The notes under the pieces are model-generated. The model had not been told where the DNA came from and did no database searches. It saw nothing but the letters and a program-made list of their open reading frames with translations. DNA of 64,000 bases from Gambelia wislizenii (taxonomy: Eukaryota > Chordata > Lepidosauria > Squamata > Crotaphytidae), in NCBI GenBank assembly GCA_030847615.1, contig JAUMIR010000001.1:366102687-366166686 (forward strand). Direction: 5' to 3'. The translations under genes and the position numbers were made by a program. Positions 1-10,869 of this stretch are shown here, piece after piece. Position 1 is the first letter of the stretch, and each line of letters opens with the position of its first letter.

Positions 1-1452
1 CTATGGAATCTGGGAGTGGTAGTCCATGTAAGTAACTTTTCTAATAATAAGTTCAGGTATGAAGGCAAGCAGACGCCAAGACTGGAGTGCTGACTCCCCC
101 TTTTGTACGATATCTGTTTTCTTTCTTGGAAAAACATTTAGCTGCAGAGCAGCAAATATAATTTATTTTGCAAAAGCAGTTGATACCTCTTAGCATTTCT
201 AGGACAAACAGCTGTCTTTGAGCCCCATCATTAGCAGCAGAGCCTGATGGGGAAAATGAAGAGAGCTGTGTGGAAGAGACAGCTGATAACATAACCATGT
301 CCCACTATTCTGCTTGTTCCTCTTGTCTGTTTTTGATTCTTCTCCTCTGGGTGGCTGACCTTGATCTTATGCTGCGCTGTGGGAAAATATGCTGTTTAAT
401 AAAATTTGATTACTTATTCAGTCAGGAGGAGATCTCTGTCTACCAAAGAACAAAACAAGTAAATGATTTCACTATGGTAATTTCTTGCAGGACTGAGAAG
501 TTACAGAGAATTTTACAATCAGGGCTCCTGGTTAAAATGGGGTACTGGACACAATAACTCTGGATGCCTGAGTGGGGTGGCAAATTCACTCCAGATTTTA
601 GTCTGAACTTTAAAGTTGCTACCAACAGTGCTGAACCTATGATGGAAACAGCACCTTGGACAGCTCCCTTGAAGTTCAGGGTATAATCCAGAGAAATTCA
701 CCACCCCGCTGGCATCGATGCCACCAGCTGCCACTGCATTGTATTACCTATGGAGTAAAGCCTCATTAGCTAGCTGGACTGGCAATCTAAAACCTGCAAG
801 GCAGAATAGCAATATCAGTCACAACTTCATATAGTTAAGAGTAACTGCCTCTCAATTTAATGCCCATCCTATTTTTTAAAAGCAGGAGCTGAGTTTTTGA
901 GCTAAAATCTAGAATGTTTAAGTGGATGCAAACATTTTCCATATTTCAGGCCACTGTATTTTAAGATCAGATCAGATCACAGTCTGTTTCAAACCATCTC
1001 GCTTCTTGGAAGTGGTGTGGACAAGACAGATTCAGTTCTAGAACCTTTGTTACCTTAGAGAGAAATACAATGTGCAATTCCTATTGATTTCCCAAACCTA
1101 ATAGAAATCAGATGCAGCTCAACAAAACAGAGAAGAGAGTGATCCTCAAAGCCCACAGCCTCCAGAGTTGCTGTCAGAGCCCCTGGCCACTTGGCCACTG
1201 AAGATTGACGTGTTGGAACTGGGGTTTTAAGACCTTCTTGGAAGGATCCCCATTTTAGCCAGCTCTCCCTTCATTTGTGAAAGGTTAATTATAATGAGAT
1301 TTTAATCCTGTTGCACCACACAGAAAGTTAAGGGAACTATGGTGGGGACTTATAGTTCCCCCCCCCCAATCCATAATTATTCTGTTATATGTCTCATTGA
1401 CTTCAATAGAAGTTATTCCCGAGTGAGCAAGCACAGAATTGTGGTCAGGGCA
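1..1452. other. No recognised gene or repeat
   Basis: Unique-looking AT-rich sequence. Only short chance ORFs. If DENND2B spans here it is intronic. Confidence 0.5.
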
Positions 1453-1672
1453 GATTATCACACTACACAGTTACAGCACTATGATTCCACTTTAACTGCT
1501 CTGGCTGCCTCCTGAGGAATCCTGGGATTTGCAGTTTAGGGAGGGGCATTTAAGCATTCTCACCCAGAGAGCTCTTAGGTTTACTAAACTACAAACCCCA
1601 GAATTCCACAGGAGGGGCAGCCATAGCAGTTAAAGTGGAATAATAGAGTTATAACAGTGTAGTCTGATAAAG
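1453..1672. mobile_element. Palindromic MITE, family A
   Basis: Inverted termini TTATCACACTACACAG and CAGTGTAGTCTGATAA surround mirrored arms that contain CCACTTTAACTGC and GGAATCCTGGGATTTGCAGTTT. Related copies lie near 24.5, 28.6, 42.0, 59.3 and 61.7 kb. The superfamily is unproven; hAT-like is likely. Confidence 0.7.
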
Positions 1673-2007
1673 TCCTTAGCCCATTAGACCACAATTCCAT
1701 TAACACTTTCTGAAAAGAAGCCTGATAGTGAAATATACCTAGGGCTGTGTTGTTGGTATGTTAGTTAGCTAGATATAGTGTGCTCTAAAGCAGGGGCGGA
1801 GAACCTTTTCCAGGCCAAAGATGACAAACCCCAACTGCAGCCCCACAGGGACCACCTGTCAGTGGTGGTTGGGGTCAGAGCCACAGTGGACAGAGCCAAA
1901 GCAGCATATACTACCCATCCTGCTATCCGCACACTCTTGCATTCACACAAATGCACGCATCCTGATACACACATGCTTCTCTGTCTATTGCCCTTTTATT
2001 TTCACCA

Positions 2008-2009
<2 letters not shown>

Positions 2010-2047
<38 letters not shown>
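2010..2047. repeat. (CT)n microsatellite
   Basis: Uninterrupted CT dinucleotides, about 19 units. Confidence 0.95.
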
Positions 2048-2049
<2 letters not shown>

Positions 2050-2783
2050 GCCATGTTTTCTTTCTTCCCTCATTCTCCCCTTCTGTCTTCCTATTCTCGC
2101 TCTCAACCACTGCCTCTGCATTTTCCCTGCCTAATTAATTGTCTAGCATTTCCAGAACATCATAACACCAGAAGAATAATGAATGCAAGAAAAATCAAAT
2201 TATTCAGGCATCATCATAACACTGAAATGGTGCTTAATTTTCAGAATCTTTGTGATGATGACAATAATTCACATGCAAACATGCAGAAAAGGCTTTTTAA
2301 CAAGTAGTATGTGCTGTGTAACACAAAGCATTAGACATACAGTGATGCTCAGGTCTTTCAGAAAAGCACATGTTATTACTGACTTCCAGTCTGTGCCTTG
2401 CTGTATGTCTCAGTACCTATGTGCCTCAGTTTGGAACATAGTAAACATTTGTTTCAGAAGTCATGAATCACTTGTACACCTAAAGACATTTCAAAGGAAG
2501 TTTTTGTGAGAACCAAATTGATCTTGTTCGAATTTGTATCAACCCTATATAAGCAATCTCAAGAAGGAATTTACTTGGATAGTAAATGTTCTGGAAAGAA
2601 ATTCTCCTTGACAGAAAGTTCTAAAAAGCACAGAATTCATTATTTTAATCACTTTTAAAGGTCACTAAGTATAACAAAGTAGCCTTGGAATTAACAACCT
2701 TGGTATTCTTCTGGGACACCTAGCCAGGATAGGACTGGGTGGCATAGTGTTAACATGAGTCTAGTATTTTCTAGAGAGATATA

Positions 2784-3075
2784 GGACTTTTTCAGACAAG
2801 CTAATTGTAGCGCTAGCAGCCTCGCCACGTTGCAAGGCTGCAGCGCTGCAGGGCGTCCCTTTCGGATGACGCCCGTCCCTGCCGGTACTGTTGCGGTACC
2901 GCAGGGACATTTGTTCGTGAGTAAAAATCGCCAAAATATTACAGTCAAATGTCCCTGCGGTACCGCAACAGTACCGGCAGGGACGGGCGTCATCCGAAAG
3001 GGACGCCCTGCAGTGCTGCAGCCTCGCAACGTGGCGAGGCTGCTAGTGCTACAATTAGCTTGTCCGAAAAAGTCC
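2784..3075. mobile_element. 292-bp near-perfect palindromic MITE
   Basis: Two 130-base arms (2784-2913 and 2946-3075) are reverse complements with four mismatches by eye, around a 32-base AT-rich loop. The termini are GGACTTTTTCRGACAAGC, flanked on both sides by ATA, a possible 3-bp target duplication. The arms are unusually GC- and CpG-rich (e.g. TGTTGCGGTACCGCAGGGAC). No coding capacity beyond chance mirror ORFs. The superfamily was not determined; a 3-bp duplication suits PIF/Harbinger, but ATA is not the usual TWA. Confidence 0.85.
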
Positions 3076-3079
3076 ATAC

Positions 3080-4735
3080 AGTACTCAGAAGGCAGATCTG
3101 GGGGTGGAGCTCTTGCTTCTCCCCATGGCCATAGGCCCTTGTCAGGATCAGTCGCAGACATGACCTTTTCCTGCCAAGTTCAGTTCTGTTGTATCACTTT
3201 GTGTCTAATTGTATTTACATTCTTTTCTACTTGCTAACGAGTATGTAGTCTAACTGGGAAAAGGGAGTATGTGCTTTAGGTATGTAACCGTTTGATAAAA
3301 CCAGCACCTGGCCTCAGCTGTGGGAAAAGTGGGCTGGGCTTGGGTCTGGTGGGAACTCAGAGTGGGGATGATGGATAACCAATGACACTATAGCCCGCCA
3401 GATTTTGTAGATTGTAGAATGCTTTTAGTTTACTGCTTGTTAGTTAAGTTTCATTCTGAACAATGGGGTTAGCTCTTTGGATTACTGTGCCAATGAAGTT
3501 TTCTGTTTTTTTAACTCTGAAACTGCTGGTCACTGAATCTGAAGAAGCCAGTACACGACAACCCTAGAGGTGCACAGGGTTCAACCTTGTCTCATGCTTT
3601 TAAAAGTAAACTGGTTTCACATTCTATGGCAAGTGCACAATGCAAATCATATGTCCTTCATGGCAGTCTCTACCCTGATATCTTCCAGCTGTATTTAGGG
3701 ACAGCCAGCAGTAATGCCTGCCATTCTGCAACAGAAACAGAAATCTTAGCTCATTCCAATACACAGACACTTTAGATACAAGACATAGTAGATATGTAGC
3801 TGAGGAACATAAAGTGGGTCACTGGTTTGGCTTTCACACATTAGTATAAAAACAAGAAGAGTGCTGCCAAATATTTTTCAATATGAGGGCAGAAACTTGG
3901 GGAAATGGGGTTACTTACAGACTGAGCATGTACAGAATACCTTTTGCCTACTATCCATCTATTCTTACAGGTTTAATAAGCAGAAACAGAGGTACAGATA
4001 GCATGTCTCTTGGACAGGCTTGGGTGTCTCTATGATACTAATCTACACAGGCACATTTCTTGAGTCGATTCAAGAAGCGCACAGAAGACGGATTTGGCTG
4101 AATGCTTCACGCTATCCGATTCTGGCTTTAGGCAGAGGATCCAGAATCTGCACTAATGCCACATTCTAATACCAGACACTAATGCATATAGCACCACCCC
4201 ACAGGCTTTCTGCCCTGACAGGTCCCTATCATTGTAAGTCATGGACACAGAGTGTGTTTCCATGTATGGTAGAAACATATAGAGGATTCACTGTAAAGTG
4301 AGTATCAGCTAGACAGGTCCATGTGCCAAATCCAGGGTATCTGTTAAAGGAGAGCAAAAAGTACTTCTGAATCTGGCATGATTTAAGAACAATCCTGACA
4401 TTCTCTGAACGAAAAAGAAATAAATCCTCAAACACATACCAATCTATCAATTAGGAAATACTAAAACTTATTCATTTATCCCCCTGCCATATACACATTA
4501 AACATATAGAAGCAGCAAAGGTGCAGAGTGTTGTCAATGTTGCTATTTGACTGTGAATGCTGGCAAGCCCAGTTGCATTTTGTGAATGTCTGAAGTATAC
4601 ATATTTTGCTGTTTTTGGAATATATGCTGGATGAGCCATTTAAGTGACCATAAGTGCCAGCTGCAACAAAATTTGTATTTAGTGTTCCAGTCAACTATGG
4701 TTTCTCAGCACACTCCATTCATCCTCCTCCTCCCT
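3080..4735. other. No recognised feature
   Basis: AT-rich, no splice-flanked coding segment, no clear repeat ends. Confidence 0.5.
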
Positions 4736-4758
4736 CCACACACACACACACACACACA
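4736..4758. repeat. (CA)n microsatellite
   Basis: About 11 CA units. Confidence 0.9.
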
Positions 4759-4921
4759 AACTTTGTTTTATTTTTCGCACTTTTTCCACTTTGTCTCAGG
4801 GTTTGTCTACATTACTAAAAAAAAAAACTGTACTCACCCTGATTCTGGTTCTATAGGAACATAGGACTGTTTTAGCAGAGAAAGTGCTTACTTTAGGCTT
4901 TAATGTGATTTTTAAAAATTC

Positions 4922-5392
4922 ATAACATCATAGAATCGTAGAGTTGGAAGAGACCACAAGGGCCATCCAGTCCAACCCCCTGCCACGCAGGAAATCTTGA
5001 TCAAAGCATCCCTGACAGATGGCAATCCAGCCTCTGTTTAAAGACCTCCAAGGAAGGAGACCCCACCACGCTCCAATGGAGTGTGTTCCACTGCCCAACA
5101 GCTCTTACTGTCAGAAAGTTCCTCCTAATGTTGAGGTGGAACCTCTTTTCCTGTAGTTTGAGTCCATTGCTCTGTGACCTAGTCTCTGGAGGAGCAGAAA
5201 ACAAGCTTGCTCCATCCTCAATGTGACACCCCTTCAAATACTTAAACAGGGCTATTATATTGCCCCTTAACCGTCTTTTTCCAGGCTAAACATACCCAGC
5301 TTCCTAAGTCTTTCCTCATAAGGCATGGTTTCCAGACCTTTCACCATTTTAGTCACCCAAATTTGTCAATATCCTTTCTTGCTCTGCTGTTT
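4922..5392 (-). mobile_element. CR1 LINE 3' fragment
   Basis: The plus strand shows the reverse complement of a CR1 3' end, from ATCATAGAATCGTAGAGTTGG to the inward coding part. The minus strand (about 5237-5001) encodes the reverse-transcriptase C-terminus (RRNFLTVRAVGQWN, SPSLEVFKQRLD). Truncated at 5' and with a small internal deletion. Confidence 0.88.
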
Positions 5393-6026
5393 CCAGGAAA
5401 ATCTGGTCTTTTTTACATGTGTTCATCTGCATCGGGGTGGCAGTGGGATAGATTGATATGTGGCAAACACTGCCCTTTAAAAAAAATGTTCAGTGCTACT
5501 TGCTGAGCACCAGGATTGCCACCCACTGCCCAGCCGAGCTCAGCCATGTTGGAAAATAAAAATAAAACATTTTTTTCTCCTCAGGTCCTCTGCCACTGCC
5601 ATCTTCCCAGCCAAGCACCTACCCAGCAGAGCCCAGCTGGCAAAAATCGCTTCCTCTGAGGTGCCCAGCCATGAGATCAATGATGAGGAATTTTAAGGGG
5701 TTAGGAATTTTTTATTGGAATAAGACCATTCTACTGAAAAATATACCCAACCGCAAAAGGCCATAACAATAACACAAAAATAATATTAATTGTTTTCCTC
5801 TTTTCTTACTAATACAAAAATAAAACTATCTATCCTAACACTAATACATTTTTCCTCTTAATCTAAACGCACTATAATCACATTATATTTACACAATACA
5901 ATTATACTTATTTGGAAAAGAAAAAATAATAATAAAAGATTAATTAAAAGATTAATTAAAAATAATACAAAATTATACAAAAATACAATAATAATACTAA
6001 AATATTTATTTATTTAAAATATCCTT

Positions 6027-6464
6027 TTAAGTTATTGCTGGGATTGTCTCACTAAACCACGGCCAACACTTTTTCCAACGATGGTTTCGCAATTTCTCTT
6101 TTTCACTCAGAGCTAAATTTTCAATTACGTTCTTCACATAATAAGCAGTGCCTTTTACATCCTGCAGATTTTGACTTTTCAGCTCCCTTTGTCTTTGGAA
6201 AAATAACCCTAACATCACATAGAGGTTGACCAGGCACACCATGGACCAGGGCACTTTCCAAAAACTCTCAGCCATGGAACCAGGCTCTTTCCTCTTCCTC
6301 TTTTGGCCCTCTGACTTTCTGGGTCCCCTGACACCCTCTGGAGGTTCAGTCCCCGAAAGTATTGTCTCCCAAGCCTGTTGTGCCAAATCTGGCCAATCCA
6401 GGACCCGGGCTTCTTCTCCTTCCCTCCTTGATTCATTTTCTGCAGTGGGGGTGGGTGGGGTCAA
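6027..6464 (-). CDS. Unassigned 145-codon ORF, probably repeat-derived
   Basis: Minus-strand frame beginning MTPPTPTAENESRREGEEAR, with a basic run (KSEGQKRKRKEPG), a hydrophobic stretch (WSMVCLVNLYVMLGLFF), a predicted helix and a Trp-rich end (WKKCWPWFSETIP). It is followed by about 330 bases of extremely AT-rich sequence (5700-6026), like a LINE 3' UTR. The C-terminus loosely recalls the end of L1-type ORF2, but I cannot align it convincingly. Not recognised; it could be a transposon remnant or a terminal exon. Confidence 0.25.
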   Translation of the reverse strand: MTPPTPTAENESRREGEEARVLDWPDLAQQAWETILSGTEPPEGVRGPRKSEGQKRKRKEPGSMAESFWKVPWSMVCLVNLYVMLGLFFQRQRELKSQNLQDVKGTAYYVKNVIENLALSEKEKLRNHRWKKCWPWFSETIPAIT

Positions 6465-6558
6465 AATAAGTGGTTGGAAACCATAGAAGGATTACAATTG
6501 TCATCTGAATGTTCTGTACAACGGTGTGAAAGAGTCATAATGATTGCACATTAAAAAC

Positions 6559-6990
6559 TTTATTTGAAAGCATCCTCAGTAGGAAGCGCAAACAAGCAAT
6601 GAACTGTATGTAAGGAAGTCATCCTTACGGTCCATCTTCCTGGGGAACACTGTCTTGGAGATGAAATCATTCTTCATTCTTATCCCTTCCCTCTATACAA
6701 ACATAGCATTGCTTCCTTCTGTGCTATTTCCAAATCTGCTGTGTTGGCGGATATAGTTCACTATTAGCTTTCTGGCTCTCCTATTGTTTTATTTTTCAGA
6801 CTGTGTCTTAATCTCACACGCCTATTCTTTTTCTTCGTCACTTGCTTCCTAACACCTTCTGATTCTAGAAGTCTGTCATCATTATGGAAACTTCCTGGCA
6901 AATAACGCTTGGCTTCATGCCTTCCAGCTCTCCAGGGCCATAGGATGTAATGCTTGCTTTCCATTTGGACAATTCTACAACTATCAAACT
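6559..6990 (-). other. Candidate 3'-terminal exon with polyA signal
   Basis: On the minus strand, TAGTTGTAG (weak acceptor, about 6988) is followed by a 66-codon frame (stop near 6764) that is Lys/Arg-rich at its end (KQVTKKKNRRVRLRHSLKNK). Then come about 200 bases and AATAAA at 6564-6559. No poly-A tract or flanking duplication marks it as a processed copy. No homologue is recognised and no upstream exon was found. Confidence 0.2.
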
Positions 6991-7464
6991 GGATTTAGAA
7001 CACTCAAAGAGAGACTTGTGACTCTAACCTTTAATTTTGAAAAATGGGGTGGCGGGAGGCATTTTTAAGTCTCTTTAATATTGCTATGAACTCTAATCTA
7101 AATGTTTTCTTCAAGAGCTATCTGAAGCTAAGACATTAAAAATGTCTTTAAATCCCCTCCCTGGTCAGAAAGCCTTACTAAGGGCTACTTCACAGATTCT
7201 ACATTTCTAACACAAAAAGCAGTTCCAGGTAAGAAAAGGCATACAGGTTTTCCAGGTAAGAAAAGGCGTCCTGTTTTCATGTATTTAGCTATTTCCATAT
7301 GCCTGCAGGATATGTATTTCTACATGCATTTAGCAATGTAGCTGTATTTCTACTGCAAGACTGAGCAACCTGTGTATAGATGATCTACACATCTACACAT
7401 CTAGATCTATGATCTACACATGAATAATCCTCAGCACATACATATATTGGAAAACTGTAGGGCA
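6991..7464. other. No gene; small direct repeat
   Basis: CCAGGTAAGAAAAGGCRT occurs twice at about 7227 and 7253. Otherwise nothing recognised. Confidence 0.5.
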
Positions 7465-7592
7465 GGAGCAGGCAATTTAGGATCCTGCAGATATTGCTTG
7501 ACTGTAATTTTCATCAATCCTAGCTAGCACTGACAAATTTGTGGATGGTGGAAGTTCAACATCTGGAGGGCCACAAAGTTGCCCACTCCAGG
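7465..7592. mobile_element. Palindromic hAT-like MITE, family B
   Basis: GCAGGAGCAGGCAATTTAGGATCCTGCAG facing TCAACATCTGGAGGGCCACAAAGTTGCCCACTCC. Family B copies share CAACATCTGGAGGGCCAC next to 'not-cleanly-mirrored' arms. Others are at 18.99-19.11, 19.54-19.68, 20.55-20.64, 32.57-32.70, 32.98-33.12, 33.28-33.42 and 45.47-45.60 kb. Confidence 0.55.
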
Positions 7593-8089
7593 CCTGCTCA
7601 CTTGCAGATTGCTCATATGTAGTTCATGTATGATATACACACATATTTCACTCCTAACACAGATGTACTTCAAGTATTATTTAGCCATTAATGGAGAGTT
7701 CAACACATTCCATACTGGCCACCTCAGCACTGATGGGGAGGGAAACTGTTCTGATTTTCTGTTAGACAGAGGGACAGAGAAGAGCATAGAGAAATACCAG
7801 AATACACTGCAGCTTACCCGCAGGTATCCAGAACTCTTTTATGGTTAAGTGAAGTAAAGTAAAAGCAATAGGTTGCAATTCCATACTAAACTGAGATAAT
7901 ACAGTTCACTTGGATCCCTTTCTAGATGTTTCACCAGAACAAGCATGAAGGACACCTGCAGATCCTACATTGTCATCCTTGTCAGGAGTTGGTGACTGAA
8001 CCCTAAGTTTTAAAATGGCCAAACAACTGCAGAACCATGCTGCATGAACTACCAAGTCATGCCTCATCAGGCCACTAGGGGGCAATGTC

Positions 8090-8173
8090 ATATATATATA
8101 TATATATACACACATACACACATACACACACACATACATACACTGTATATATATATATATATATATATACACA

Positions 8174-8213
<40 letters not shown>

Positions 8214-8279
8214 TGTACAGATAGATAGATAGAGATAGATAGATAGATAGATAGAGATAGAGATATACACTGTGTATAT
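8090..8279. repeat. Compound TA / CA / GATA microsatellite
   Basis: TA runs alternate with ACAC tracts (8090-8218), followed by GATA units (8219-8264) and CACTGTGTATATATGA. Several ATATACAC..GTGTATAT segments are mutually inverted, so the tract can fold into hairpins. Confidence 0.95.
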
Positions 8280-9861
8280 ATGAGAGCTCAGAACAGAGCT
8301 TCCTTCCTTCTTCCTGTGAATGCTGAGGCCTGGTGAAGCAGTTTCTCCTTGGATGGTAAATATTTGTATATATTGCAACTGTTTGAGTTTGAAGATAAAA
8401 GTGCTTCCTGCTTATTTGGACATCAAACACTCTGTGTGAGAGTATTCTTGGGAAAGGGTTGCTACTGAGTTTGCTGAGACAGTTTTTGTCTTCTGCTGGG
8501 GACTGCGTGTCCTATCATTCCCTGACAATCCTTTCTTCTTCCATGCCATGACCCGTGGCATATCTATTCTTAATACACTGTAAATAACTAATTAGAAGCA
8601 GCTTTTGCTATTTAATTTATTAACAATTGCCTTTCAATTTCTCACTTTTGACTTTTACTGCGAATTACAATGAGTTAATTTGATGCGTGTGACCTTATAG
8701 AATAACTCTCACGAAACTCAGTATTGCTTTGCAGAAAGTACTTAAATTATAGTTCAAACCTGAGCAGATTTACTTGGAAAAAAGTTTCCACTCAGTTCAG
8801 TGACACAGTCTGGAAAATGTGCATGAAACTGCAGCCTCACATTAATGGCATTTGATAAGGCAGCAAGTCATTCTGAGTGTGCAATTCTATGCATGCTTTA
8901 CCTACTGAACACAGAGGGGCTGACTTCTGAGTAAACTCGCATAGAACAGTACTGTAAATCTGTCTTCCATACCAGAGGCATATAGTGATACAAAAAGGAA
9001 ATATAAACTATTACACATTTACTGGGAAGACCCTGTTAAGAGAAACAGAGGCTGAGTTACACACACAAAGGGTTCACAATAGCATGGAAGCTAGCATGTC
9101 ACATGCATTAGTTCAAAGATCTGCTTTCCATTCTGGCACTCAAGTAAGCATAAAAGCATTCACACATCCGGAATCTTTCAAGCTCAGCTTTAAAACAGAT
9201 GCTGTAAGAGGCAGCAGCCCACAGAATGTGGTGTGAAGAGCTGAACATGGACCTTCACTCACCTGAGCTAGAGAACAGGGCCAGGCCCAGTTCCAGAACA
9301 AAGAGGAAGAGCATCTTTTCATGGCATCACTATGTTTAAAGACAGTTAACTGCACCACAGTCTGGCTGTATTGCTAAAGGGGTACTACACTGTACTGGCA
9401 AAGGCAGAGAGAGGATTCCTCCACCCTGAGTTCCTCCAGCACAGTTTCTTACATGTCTTTCTAGCCTTTGGAAGCAGCTACAGGAGGACTGTAGTGACAT
9501 GTTCCTAGCAAGCAGGGTGACACAATTCCACTTGCCAGGAAAAGAGTTGTGTTTCATTTGCAGGAAGTACAAGTTACCACTTGTATTTTTAGAGCAAAAG
9601 ACAGCCCAGAGGTTAAGACTACTGCTCTGCTAAGGGATGTTGCTCTGGTAAAAATTTGGCAGGTAAAGCAGAGCTTAGAAAAATTACTTTCTGGACTACA
9701 ACTGCCAGAATCCACCAGCTAGTGTGGCCTCTACAATTCTTGGAGTTATAGTCCAAAAAACTAACTTTCTCAAGCTCCGTTCTAACATTAAATTATCTCT
9801 TCCCTAGCATGCTATTAGTTCTGCTAGTCACCAGTTCTAAACTAAGCTTCTGGACAACTTT
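8280..9861. other. No gene; one short MITE-like piece
   Basis: 8875-8960 (TGCAATTCTATGCATGC ... GACTTCTGAGTAAACTCGCATAG) belongs to a short palindromic repeat family also seen near 12.49, 18.28, 32.46, 41.17, 41.72, 43.49 and 61.88 kb. The rest is unassigned. Confidence 0.45.
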
Positions 9862-10212
9862 TACAGAAGCACGACCCCCATATCTGTGGGACTGGTACCC
9901 ATTGTTTCATTTACCTGCATCTGAAAAAATATATACTCTCTAGGCATTTTCTAGGTCCTCCAGCACAATTCTATGGTATGCTTCTGCTGGAAGTTGACCA
10001 TGGAGTTGCACTGGACAACCTAGAAAATGCCTAGAGGGGTGTTCTCTCTAGGAATCTCTAGGTCCTCCAGTGCAACTCTATGGTATGCGGCTGGAAGTTA
10101 TTCATTTCAATAGGGTTCACTATTATCCACTGTTTCATGTTTCCACGGTAAGTCCAGGAACATCTCTCTCTCTCTCTCATATCCCTCACAGATGTGGGGG
10201 GTGGGGGTGTCA
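9862..10212. mobile_element. Palindromic DNA-transposon remnant
   Basis: The outer ends ACCCCCATATCTGTGGGACT and CCCTCACAGATGTGGGGGGT are inverted. Inside, TCTAGGCATTTTCTAGGTCCTCCAG faces TAGAAAATGCCTAGAG. Partly duplicated (CTAGGTCCTCCAGTGCAACTCTATGGTATG twice). Probably pogo/mariner-like. Confidence 0.55.
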
Positions 10213-10633
10213 TACCTTAAGCTGCCACTTAGATTTTTAGGAAACAGCAGCCTCACAGGGCCCTGCATTCATTAACAGCTGAAAATGCCTCCCAGGGTAA
10301 ATACCAGCCAGGGAAGACTTGTGGCAGGAAAAAGCCATTGGGGTGGATTCAGGTCAGCAGCTCAGTCAGGACTGGAGCACCACACAGAGGTTTTTACCTT
10401 TAAAATAAAAGTTTCAGCTTTAAAAGCCTTTTAAAAAGTGTATTTTATATAATGTGTAATTTCATGATCCAAGCAACCCGTTGGCATTAGGGCTAGGGAG
10501 AAGCAATGATTTTGACCAAATATTTGTGAAACAGATCCAGTACAGTAATTTAAGGAGAAAAGGTGTCACGAAGTGGCTCTTCCCAACTTTGCTTTTCCAA
10601 ATCAAGTTATTAGTTGTGTAGCACATTTATTAG

Positions 10634-10866
10634 GGGGCAGCATGGTGTAATGGTTTAAGCCTTGAATTACATCACTGGAGACCAGGGTTTAAATTCCCAC
10701 TCATCCATGGAAACCCACTGGGTGACGTTGGACAAGCCACATTCTGGCAGAAGAAAGCAAAGGCAAGCCCCCTCTTAACAAATCTTGCCAAGAAAATCCC
10801 ATGACAGGTTTGCCTTAGTTCTTTCACCATAAGTTGGAAACAACTTGAAGGCACATGACAATTTTT
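10634..10866 (+). mobile_element. Sauria SINE
   Basis: A tRNA-like head (GGTGTAATGGTTTAAGC, then GGGTTTAAATTCCC as the B-box region) is followed by TTGGACAAGCCACATTCTGG and AATCTTGCCAAGAAAATCCC. The tail CCATAAGTTGGAAACAACTTGAAGGCACATGACA is the Bov-B-like end of Sauria SINEs. Confidence 0.8.
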
Positions 10867-10869
10867 TAA

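Noticed and set aside
2691..3237. Mirror ORFs of 156 and 135 codons at 2.7-3.2 kb
   Set aside because: Both run through the palindrome, so each arm encodes the same peptide on opposite strands. Not a gene.
7906..8430. 174-codon ORF rich in Tyr/Ile
   Set aside because: It is the TA/CA microsatellite translated.
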